Below are positions 53,457 to 64,000 of a DNA stretch of 64,000 nucleotides, piece after piece. The notes beneath the pieces were generated by a model. That model saw nothing but the letters and a program-made list of their open reading frames with translations, was not told the DNA's origin and searched no databases. Positions within the stretch are counted from its first letter, which is position 1, and each line of letters begins with the position of its first letter. Location of the stretch: contig NC_019974.1 in NCBI RefSeq assembly GCF_000328685.1, positions 1,231,001-1,295,000 on the forward strand, read 5' to 3'. Both the position numbers and the translations under genes were made by a program. This DNA is from Natronococcus occultus SP4 (GTDB lineage: Archaea > Halobacteriota > Halobacteria > Halobacteriales > Natrialbaceae).

Positions 53457-53800
53457 TCGACGTGCTTATGTATTCGCCGGGCACTCGTCACTAATGCGAA
53501 CGACGCGGCGCATCCGCGTCCCCTTCGACCGTTTCCCGGTACGGAGGTAGACACGACATCCCGTCCTCGATTCGGTGCCGACCGGCACCGATCGATGACC
53601 CCTTTACATATCGAGGGGTCGTTCAGTCTAGGAGCTGATCGGTCCGCCGGATACGATTTTCCGGCCTAGGTCGATCCGACGGCCTTAAGTGTATACGGGG
53701 ATTCGGATGTGATGTGATCGACGAGGCGTCTCGCGCCTCGTTGACTTGGACGATTCGGCTTCGAAGGGGTTAAGTACCCCTCGACGCTTATGAATACGTC
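53457..53800 (+). promoter_or_regulatory. Tandem rRNA promoters
   Basis: Related promoter-like blocks repeat in the 600-bp leader: TTCGACGTGCTTATGTATTC at 53,457, CTTTACATATCG at 53,602, CCTTAAGTGTATACGGGG at 53,683 and CTCGACGCTTATGAATACG at 53,780. The shared TCGACG plus CTTATG form matches the multiple promoters known for haloarchaeal rRNA operons. Nothing else is seen between 53,355 and 53,850. Confidence 0.6.
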
Positions 53801-53850
53801 CGAAGGAAATGAGGATCCTACCCCTGCGGTCCGCCGTACAGATGGGATCT

Positions 53851-53915
53851 GATGTGAGCCTTGGTAGTTCGGTGACGCCCGATCGGTCTGCGATCGCGGC
53901 CGATCCGAACGTGGA
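53851..53915 (+). other. 5' half of the 16S processing stem
   Basis: GTGAGCCTTGGTAGTTC ... GAACGTGGAC here is complementary to 55,511-55,575 (GTCCACGTTC ... GAACTACCGAGGCTCAC). The long helix around the 16S contains the bulge-helix-bulge cut by the archaeal splicing endonuclease during rRNA maturation. Confidence 0.8.
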
Positions 53916-53978
53916 CCCATTCAAGTGAGTGTGATTCGATTCATACTCCGCCAACCTCCCCCACTTTGGGGGAAAGAG

Positions 53979-55450
<1,472 letters not shown>

Positions 55451-55510
55451 ACAGACCGGGACCACCCCGACGGGGTGGCCCACCAAACTCGTGGCGCGTT
55501 GCGCCACGCA

Positions 55511-55575
55511 GTCCACGTTCGGTCCGCGCCCATCACGGGCCGACCGGGCACCCTTGAACTACCGAGGCTCACACC
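55511..55575 (+). other. 3' half of the 16S processing stem
   Basis: Complementary to 53,851-53,915, with a few mismatches placed as expected for bulges. Together with the 5' half it brackets the 16S gene. Confidence 0.8.
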
Positions 55576-55615
55576 ATCTACGCTCTCTACGGGCCACATC
55601 CGGCCTGTAGAGAGT

Positions 55616-55687
55616 GGGCCCATAGCTCAGTGGGAGAGTGCCTCCTTTGCAAGGAGGATGCCCAGGGTTCGAATCCCTGTGGGTCCA
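55616..55687 (+). tRNA. tRNA-Ala (TGC anticodon) in the rRNA spacer
   Basis: GGGCCCA pairs with TGGGTCC; anticodon stem CTCC/GGAG with loop TTTGCAA gives TGC; T loop GGTTCGAATCC. This is the usual spacer tRNA of haloarchaeal rRNA operons. No intron; CCA is not encoded. Confidence 0.97.
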
Positions 55688-55837
55688 TGATTGCGGAAGC
55701 GATCGAAGATCGTGTCCCTTAAGTGGGACAGGCACTTTCGATTCAATCCGAACGCAAACCGATGCACCAGCCCGCGCAAGTGTGGCTGGGAAGGGTTAAT
55801 GCAGGCCAGCCGTCTACTGGCGTGCAGATGAGACCGT

Positions 55838-55885
55838 GTGTACGTGTAGTCCAGGCGTCCACTGGACCCGTTCCCGGGTCACTAC
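55838..55885 (+). other. 5' half of the 23S processing stem
   Basis: TGTACGTGTAGTCCAG ... GGACCCGTTCCCGGGTCACT is complementary to 58,855-58,900, which reads AGTGCCCGGAAACGGGTCC ... CTGGACTACACGTACA. This is the helix used to excise 23S. Confidence 0.8.
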
Positions 55886-55915
55886 ACGGTTGCTTTGCAA
55901 CCCTGATCCGACGAA

Positions 55916-58833
<2,918 letters not shown>

Positions 58834-58952
58834 TCATATTCGCATTCGGATCACAGTGCCCGGAAACGGGTCCGGACGCAAACTGGACTACACGTACATT
58901 ACGGTCGTTGACCGATTAGGGTTTGACGACGGTTCGACTCCGTCGATCGGCA

Positions 58953-59074
58953 TTACGGCGGCCACAGCGGCGAGGTGCCTCCCGTACCCATCCCGAACAC
59001 GGAAGATAAGCTCGCCTGCGTTTCGGTCAGTACTGGAGTGGGAGACCCTCTGGGAAATCCGATTCGCCGCCACC
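58953..59074 (+). rRNA. rrf: 5S ribosomal RNA
   Basis: TTACGGCGGCCACAGCGGCG ... CCCATCCCGAACACGG ... GTCAGTACTGGAGTGGGAGACC ... ATTCGCCGCC, about 122 nt. Terminal stem GGCGGC with GCCGCC. The tRNA-Cys that often follows in haloarchaea is not present. Confidence 0.95.
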
Positions 59075-59087
59075 ACTCATACTGATT

Positions 59088-59117
59088 CACGCCCGCACAG
59101 CGCCCGCTGTGTGGGCG
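59088..59117 (+). terminator. Hairpin terminator of the rRNA operon
   Basis: CGCCCGCACAGC and GCTGTGTGGGCG form a stem of about 12 bp just after 5S, followed by TTCCGTATTTATAATAC. It is the probable end of the operon. Confidence 0.6.
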
Positions 59118-59228
59118 TTCCGTATTTATAATACACAGCTGCCAGCTTTGGCGGTAGTCTGCTTCGGTTGATCCGAACCGGAACGCGCTGGGCTGTTCTA
59201 TTTCCTTCCGGACGGGCTACGGCTGGGC

Positions 59229-60029
59229 ATGACTAACATCGCAATCACTGGCGCGTCCGGTAGCGTCGGGAGGGAAGCGATTGAGGCGCTTTCAGACGCC
59301 GAACTGACGCTGTTCTCTCACAGCGAATCCGAGGACCTCGAGACGACGCCGATCGAAATCAGCGATCGCGACGCGGTGTTCGACGCTCTCGAGGGACAGG
59401 ACGTCGTGATCCACCTTGCAGCGAACCCGGATCCGCGCGCGGAGTGGGATGCGGTTTCCGAACCGAACATCGAGGGAGTCTATAACGTATATGCGGCCGC
59501 AGTCGAGCACGACCTCGAGCGGGTCGTATTCGCGAGCTCGAATCACGCCGTCAACATGGAGAATACCGTCTCGCCGACGCGTCCGGAATCGACGAGCGGT
59601 CAGCCGAAGGTCGTCAGGCCGGACGAACAGTCTGATCCCGACACCTACTACGGCGTAACGAAGGTTTTCGGCGAGGCGATGGGACAGTACTACGCGAACC
59701 GACACGGACTCGACGTAATCAACCTGCGGATCGGATGGCTGCTCACCCGCGACGGGCTCAGGGACGTAGTCGCTAACCGGGACGGTGCGGGTGAGCGGTA
59801 CGCTCGCGCGATGTGGCTCAGTCCGGATGACTGTCAGCGCGTCATCCGTGCGGCAGTGACGCGGTCGCTTCCGGAAACACCGCTGACCGCCCACGCTATT
59901 TCCGACAACAGTGATCGGTTCCTCTCACTGTCGGAGACAATGCTCGAGCTCGAGTATCGGCCACAGGACGACGCTGCGGCGGTTCTGGACGAGGACGAAG
60001 CTGCGAGAGACGGGCTCGAAACCGCCTGA
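59229..60029 (+). CDS. NAD-dependent epimerase/dehydratase family (Azf-like)
   Basis: The 266-residue protein has ITGASGSVGREAIEAL (Rossmann), HLAANPDPRAEWD, SSNHAVNMEN and the active-site YYGVTKVFGE (Tyr, Lys). It resembles haloarchaeal Azf, an NAD-dependent glucose-6-phosphate dehydrogenase, and uronate dehydrogenases. Which sugar substrate is used cannot be told from sequence. Confidence 0.88.
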   Translation: MTNIAITGASGSVGREAIEALSDAELTLFSHSESEDLETTPIEISDRDAVFDALEGQDVVIHLAANPDPRAEWDAVSEPNIEGVYNVYAAAVEHDLERVVFASSNHAVNMENTVSPTRPESTSGQPKVVRPDEQSDPDTYYGVTKVFGEAMGQYYANRHGLDVINLRIGWLLTRDGLRDVVANRDGAGERYARAMWLSPDDCQRVIRAAVTRSLPETPLTAHAISDNSDRFLSLSETMLELEYRPQDDAAAVLDEDEAARDGLETA

Positions 60030-60083
60030 TCGATCGGTTACGAGACCGAAAGATGGAATACTAGACCGGTTCTATAACGACGT

Positions 60084-60302
60084 ATGAAGGTATCCGAGTC
60101 GACGGGCTACGGACCGAACAGCCAGATGTCGCTGTTTGGGTATGTCGTCGCGTTGCTCATCGTGTTGGTTCTCCTCCCGCTGTTGCCGGTGTTCGTCGTT
60201 GGGTGGCTCATCTGGCGGGCGTTTTTCGCCGAGGACGAACAGGGAAACTTCGAGCAGTGGCGCAGCAGCCGCGAGCCACGACAGCCCCCGAGCGGCTCCT
60301 GA
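60084..60302 (+). CDS. Small single-TM protein of haloarchaeal type
   Basis: The 72-residue protein (MKVSESTGYGPNSQMSLFGY) has one long hydrophobic helix (VVALLIVLVLLPLLPVFVVGWLIWRAFF) and a hydrophilic tail. This recurs in Halobacteria as an uncharacterised membrane family (I recall DUF7535). Confidence 0.7.
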   Translation: MKVSESTGYGPNSQMSLFGYVVALLIVLVLLPLLPVFVVGWLIWRAFFAEDEQGNFEQWRSSREPRQPPSGS

Positions 60303-60379
60303 ATCCCGTAGCGGTCGTCTCGCAACGACCACGGGTCGGGTGACCGCTGGCACTCGTGTTAAATGTTAGCTGTAGTCGC

Positions 60380-60426
60380 GGGTGGGAAGCCCCGCCCTTA
60401 GCGAGTGAAGCGAGCAGGGAGTGGGT
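60380..60426. repeat. Solo TnpB right-end-like repeat in the core region
   Basis: GGAAGCCCCGCCCTTAGCGAG ... GCAGGGAGTGGG resembles the 3'-end scaffold of the TnpB element at 32,415 and the solo copy at 30,926, without any tnpB sequence. It lies between the small TM protein and the glutathionyl-hydroquinone reductase-like gene. Confidence 0.45.
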
Positions 60427-60533
60427 ACGTCGACCGCGCGAATTTATTGTTCGACAGTTCTACAGGTAGCACAGGGCGAGTGCATCGGAGCTTGACCCCA
60501 AGGCGATTCACAGTAGCGCCATCGCAACTCGTC

Positions 60534-61541
60534 TCAGTCGTTCGTGCTTACCGCCTCGAGGGCGGTCGGCGGTGTGCCGGGAAGCTCGTCCCGGTCGTGG
60601 GGAGCGTCGAACGAGAGATCCGGTCCGCGGGCGACGATTCGGTGGGGGTTCACGTCGGGATGGGTCGTGTAGTAGTGGTCCTTGATATGGTCCATTCGGA
60701 CGGTGTCGGAGACGCCCGGCGTCTGGTAGAGATCGCGGAGGTACGGCCACAGGTTCTCGTAGTCGCGGATCTGCCTGACGTTACACATGAAATGTGTGTG
60801 GTAGACGTTATCGAACCGAACCAGCGTCGTGAACATCGCGATATCGGCCTCGGTCAGTCGGTCGCCCGCGAGGTAGCGTTGGTCCTCGAGGACGTCGTCC
60901 CAGTGATCGAGTGCCGCGAAGAGGTCGTCGATCGCCTCGTCGTAGGGATCCTGTTTGGTGGCGAAGCCGGCCCGGTAGACGCCGTTGTTGATGGGTTCGT
61001 AGATCGCGTCGATGATGCGGTCGACTGTTTCCCGGTAGCCGTCGGGGTAGAGATCGACGTCCCGCGAGGTGACCGCGTCGAACTCGGTGTCGAGCATCCG
61101 CATGATTTCCTTGGACTCGTTGTTGACGATGGTATCGGTCCGTTTGTCCCATAGCACCGGAACTGTCACGCGGGCAGTGACGTCGGAATCCGCGCGGACG
61201 TACAGTTCGCGGAGGTAGTCGGCGCCGTGGACGTCGTCGGGCGTACAGCCGTCCTTCTCGGGAGTGAACTGCCAGCCGTCCTCGCCGCGGTACGGGTCGA
61301 CGACCGAGACCGAGATCGCGTCCTCGAGACCCTTGAGCGCACGGGTCACGAGCGTCCGGTGGGCCCACGGGCACGCGTAGGAGACGTAGAGGTGGTAGCG
61401 TCCGGCCTCCGGCTGGAATGTGGCGTCGGGATCGTCACGGATTCGGTTCCGAAACGTCGTCTCCTGACGATCGAACGCGCCGTCGTCGTTCGTCGTTTCG
61501 TAGGCGTCGGTCCGCCACTCGCCGTCGACGAGCATGTTCAT
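60534..61541 (-). CDS. Glutathionyl-hydroquinone reductase-like (GST fold) protein
   Basis: The protein has 335 residues from ATG 61,541. The catalytic Cys is in SYACPWAHRTL (typical of YqjG/PcpF), followed by FTPEKDG and VPVLWDKRTDTIVNNESKEIMRML and a helical C-terminal GST domain (RYLAGDRLTEADIAMFTTLVRFD). Haloarchaea use gamma-glutamylcysteine instead of glutathione, so the physiological thiol is probably different. Confidence 0.92.
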   Translation of the reverse strand: MNMLVDGEWRTDAYETTNDDGAFDRQETTFRNRIRDDPDATFQPEAGRYHLYVSYACPWAHRTLVTRALKGLEDAISVSVVDPYRGEDGWQFTPEKDGCTPDDVHGADYLRELYVRADSDVTARVTVPVLWDKRTDTIVNNESKEIMRMLDTEFDAVTSRDVDLYPDGYRETVDRIIDAIYEPINNGVYRAGFATKQDPYDEAIDDLFAALDHWDDVLEDQRYLAGDRLTEADIAMFTTLVRFDNVYHTHFMCNVRQIRDYENLWPYLRDLYQTPGVSDTVRMDHIKDHYYTTHPDVNPHRIVARGPDLSFDAPHDRDELPGTPPTALEAVSTND

Positions 61542-61745
61542 ACCGTTCCTAACGGCCGAGCGGTACAAAGACTCTCGCTAACATCGATGTTACCGGTCGC
61601 AGCAGCCCGTGACGGTCGCGAGGCGGCGTCGACACGTTACTGCTATCGAGAAAGAACGCCAAAAGCGTACAGCAAGCGGTATCGTTCGGTACCCATTCGG
61701 TAACATTTACTTCCCGCCGTTTGGATAGTACTGTCGTGTGTTACG

Positions 61746-63314
61746 ATGAGCACTGATAACGGTGGACCGGACGAGTCGGGTCCGACTGAGTCGTTCACCC
61801 AGGCTGACGACGACGAGCCGCGTATCACGTTCTACGGCGGTCGCGGGATGAGCGCGATTCCGATCGCGTTTTTTATCCTCTGGGCGATCGCACAGACCGC
61901 ACTCTGGCGGATCTCCGATACGAGTGGACTGGTCGTCGGGATCCTGATCGGGCTGATCCTGGGAATGTTCTTCGTCCGTGGCGACTGGAAGACCTACGCG
62001 AACACGATCTTCGAGGGGATGACACAGCCGGTCGCGGTGACGGCGATCGTCGCCTGGATCTGGGCGGGGATGTTCGCAGAGATCCTGCAGGACGGCGGGT
62101 TCGTCGACGGACTGGTCTGGCTGGCCGACGTCGGCGGAATCGGCGCGACGCTGTTCCCGGCGATTACCTTCGTTCTGGCAGGGCTTTTCACGACCGGGAT
62201 CGGAACGGGATACGGCGCGGCGATCGCGTTCGTCACGCTGTTTTTCCCGGCAGGAATTCTGCTCGGGGCGAATCCGGTGTTGATGTTCGCCGCGATCCTC
62301 TCGGGGGCGATCTTCGGCGACAATCTCGCTCCCGTCAGTGACACGACGATCGTCAGCGCGGTGACACAGGACTCGGACATCGGGGGCGTCGTCGCCTCCC
62401 GGTTCAAGTACGTAATCATCGCCGCGGTGCTTGCGTTCGTGGGCTACATTATCGCCGGCCAGTTCATGGGCGGCCTCGAGATCGGCGGCGACGCCCGGGA
62501 GATCCTCGTCGCCCAGAGCGAACCCATCGGGCTGATCCATCTCGTCTCGATGGGGATCGTGATCGGTGCGGCGGTCGCCGGCCGTCACATCGTCGAAGCG
62601 ATCTCGTGGGGAATCGTCGTCGCGGCCGCCTTCAGCCTCGCGCTGGGGCTGATGTCGGTCGGCGATATCGTGATGTTCAACGCTCCCGAGGACGCGCCGG
62701 TCGCCGAACCGCTCGAGTTTCTGCCGGTGTTGACGATCGTCGAAGACGCCGACGCGGTCGGCGTCGGGGGCAGTCTCATCGACGGCGCGGCCGGCTTCTT
62801 CGAGCTGGCAATTCTTGTGTTGTTGATCATCGCAGCCGCACAGATCATGATCCGCGGGGGTGCCTTCCAGTTGATCCTGGATTGGTCGATCGAGAACCTC
62901 GCGACGAACGTTCGCAACGCCGAGCTGACGATGGTCGGTTCCTCGGCGCTGATCAACGCCGTCATCACGATCAACACGGCGGCGGAGGTTGCGATCGGGC
63001 CGTACATCTCGAAGATCGGCGAACGGTTCAACCTGAACGGCTACCGGCGGGCGAACATCCTCGACGCCCAGACCGCGGCGCTCGGGTACATCTTCCCGTG
63101 GTCCGGCGGCGTCCTCGCCGGATTCACGGCGATGCAGGATCTCCCCGGTGAGTACGACTGGTTCACGACGGAGATGCTCGTGACGCCGATCGACGTCGTT
63201 CCGTTCGTCTTCCAGGGGTGGCTGCTGGTCGCGGTGTTCGTCGTCGCAGCGATCACCGGGTTCGGACGTGAGTACATTATCGATCGCGAGAGCGAGGAGG
63301 TGGCACGACTATGA
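61746..63314 (+). CDS. nhaC: NhaC-family Na+/H+ antiporter
   Basis: A 522-residue membrane protein with about 12 helices. NhaC signatures: GTGYGAAIAFVTLFFPAGILLGANP, GAIFGDNLAPVSDTTIVSA, and a repeated second half with AELTMVGSSALINAVITINTAAEVAIGPYI. It exchanges sodium for protons, important in salt and alkaline environments. The downstream gene starts inside its stop (ATGA-type overlap). Confidence 0.94.
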   Translation: MSTDNGGPDESGPTESFTQADDDEPRITFYGGRGMSAIPIAFFILWAIAQTALWRISDTSGLVVGILIGLILGMFFVRGDWKTYANTIFEGMTQPVAVTAIVAWIWAGMFAEILQDGGFVDGLVWLADVGGIGATLFPAITFVLAGLFTTGIGTGYGAAIAFVTLFFPAGILLGANPVLMFAAILSGAIFGDNLAPVSDTTIVSAVTQDSDIGGVVASRFKYVIIAAVLAFVGYIIAGQFMGGLEIGGDAREILVAQSEPIGLIHLVSMGIVIGAAVAGRHIVEAISWGIVVAAAFSLALGLMSVGDIVMFNAPEDAPVAEPLEFLPVLTIVEDADAVGVGGSLIDGAAGFFELAILVLLIIAAAQIMIRGGAFQLILDWSIENLATNVRNAELTMVGSSALINAVITINTAAEVAIGPYISKIGERFNLNGYRRANILDAQTAALGYIFPWSGGVLAGFTAMQDLPGEYDWFTTEMLVTPIDVVPFVFQGWLLVAVFVVAAITGFGREYIIDRESEEVARL

Positions 63315-63586
63315 GTCTGTTCGAGAAGTACCTCAAGGGATGGCGCTTCCGCGAGACGAATCCGTCGCTCGATGAGGGTGACGTGATCGACGTCTTCATC
63401 GCGGAGTCGAACAGTTCGACCGACGGACACGTCTACATCGGTGACACGCACCTGATCGTCGAAGGTGCGGGCCCCGAGACGGTCGAGAAACGCGTTCGAG
63501 TTCGGGTGACCGAGTTCGACGACTCGACGACGACCGGTCGCGGGGAGTTCCTCGAGATCGTCGGCGAGAGCTCCTACACCAGCTAA
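63311..63586 (+). CDS. Small beta-rich protein linked to the antiporter
   Basis: The 91-residue protein (MSLFEKYLKGWRFRETNPSL ... TGRGEFLEIVGESSYTS) overlaps nhaC by 4 bp. It is an uncharacterised haloarchaeal family (I recall DUF7513) usually adjacent to this transporter. It may modulate the antiporter. Confidence 0.75.
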   Translation: MSLFEKYLKGWRFRETNPSLDEGDVIDVFIAESNSSTDGHVYIGDTHLIVEGAGPETVEKRVRVRVTEFDDSTTTGRGEFLEIVGESSYTS

Positions 63587-63638
63587 CGACCCACGAACGC
63601 GCTTTTAAGTACTCCGAGCGACCACTCGGGGACGTGTT

Positions 63639-64000
63639 ATGGCCGACGGGGACCGCCATCGACAGAGCCGACTGGTTACGGACGACGACGGCGCGTTCGA
63701 CGCCGAGCGGGCCCAGGAGGAGTCGCTACCGATCGAGGACGGCGAGGTGATCGACACCGACGAGCTCGCCGACCACCAGCGCTACGTCGAGGGACGTGGC
63801 GTCTACGACGAGCGCAACCGCGTCAACGACCTCACCGGCAGGGAGTGGAAGTACGCCACGAAGTCGGTCATCGACGAGCGGTATCCGCCGGACGTCCAAC
63901 ACGAACTGCGAAGCGAACACGGCGGCCAGAAACCACCGCGGCTCTGTGCCGAGCTGATCGGACGGTTCAGCAAGGCCGGAGAGACGGTGCTTGACCCGTT
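63639..64000 (+). CDS. DNA methyltransferase, N-terminal part, truncated by window
   Basis: ATG 63,639 follows a TATA-like TTTTAAGT at 63,602-63,609. The 120 visible residues show GREWKYATKSVIDERYPPDV and LCAELIGRFSKAGETVLDP, the leading edge of the amino-methylase (N4/N6) SAM fold whose next residues (F-x-G) are beyond the window. It may be the modification enzyme of the genome or of the element. Confidence 0.75.
   Translation, partial: MADGDRHRQSRLVTDDDGAFDAERAQEESLPIEDGEVIDTDELADHQRYVEGRGVYDERNRVNDLTGREWKYATKSVIDERYPPDVQHELRSEHGGQKPPRLCAELIGRFSKAGETVLDP

Overview
The window comes from a halophilic archaeon (class Halobacteria). The evidence is the archaeal 16S start and the anti-Shine-Dalgarno 16S end (GGATCACCTCC), acidic proteomes, leaderless-type TATA spacing, haloarchaea-only families (HalX, Bat-type HTH, IS6 and IS605 elements of halophile type) and high GC in the second half. 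I cannot fix the genus. A member of the Natrialbales is a guess only.

The window has two very different halves. About 1-33,100 is accessory and partly decayed. It holds a sugar-acid dehydratase cut by the window edge with an IclR regulator, IS6-family relics and one intact IS6 copy, and broken nuclease genes (a McrC-like PD-(D/E)XK protein and an HNH protein). It also has a pentapeptide-repeat/K+-channel fusion, a P450-regulator-prenyltransferase group, and plasmid- or virus-like modules repeated several times (a Cys-rich small protein and a large multi-HTH protein with a TTAACCAACA inverted repeat behind it). An SRA-HNH type IV restriction enzyme lies beside an AT-rich three-gene cassette of unknown function (19,220-21,596). 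Then come a TumE-like toxin-antitoxin pair, a SWIM zinc-finger protein, thiC and an IS605/IS1341 TnpB element with several solitary copies of its right-end RNA-like sequence.

From about 33,300 to 64,000 the gene content is core-like, GC-rich and mostly intact: a Zn/Cd-type P1B-ATPase with a Bat-type regulator, a LarA-like protein, two acyl-CoA dehydrogenases and a fused 3-hydroxyacyl-CoA dehydrogenase/enoyl-CoA hydratase (beta-oxidation), a HalX response regulator, aMBF1-like factor, tRNA-Leu, purF, rhodanese, MOSC and HAD proteins. A complete rRNA operon follows (tandem promoters, 16S, tRNA-Ala, 23S, 5S, with both long processing stems visible), then an NAD-dependent epimerase family protein, a glutathionyl-hydroquinone reductase-like protein, an NhaC antiporter and the start of a DNA methylase.

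The best candidates for something undescribed are the AT-rich cassette next to the SRA-HNH nuclease, whose two larger proteins share a short motif, and the 615-residue pentapeptide/ion-channel fusion beside a dying restriction locus. The multi-copy large-HTH module is a third, smaller lead. All functional claims for these are inference.
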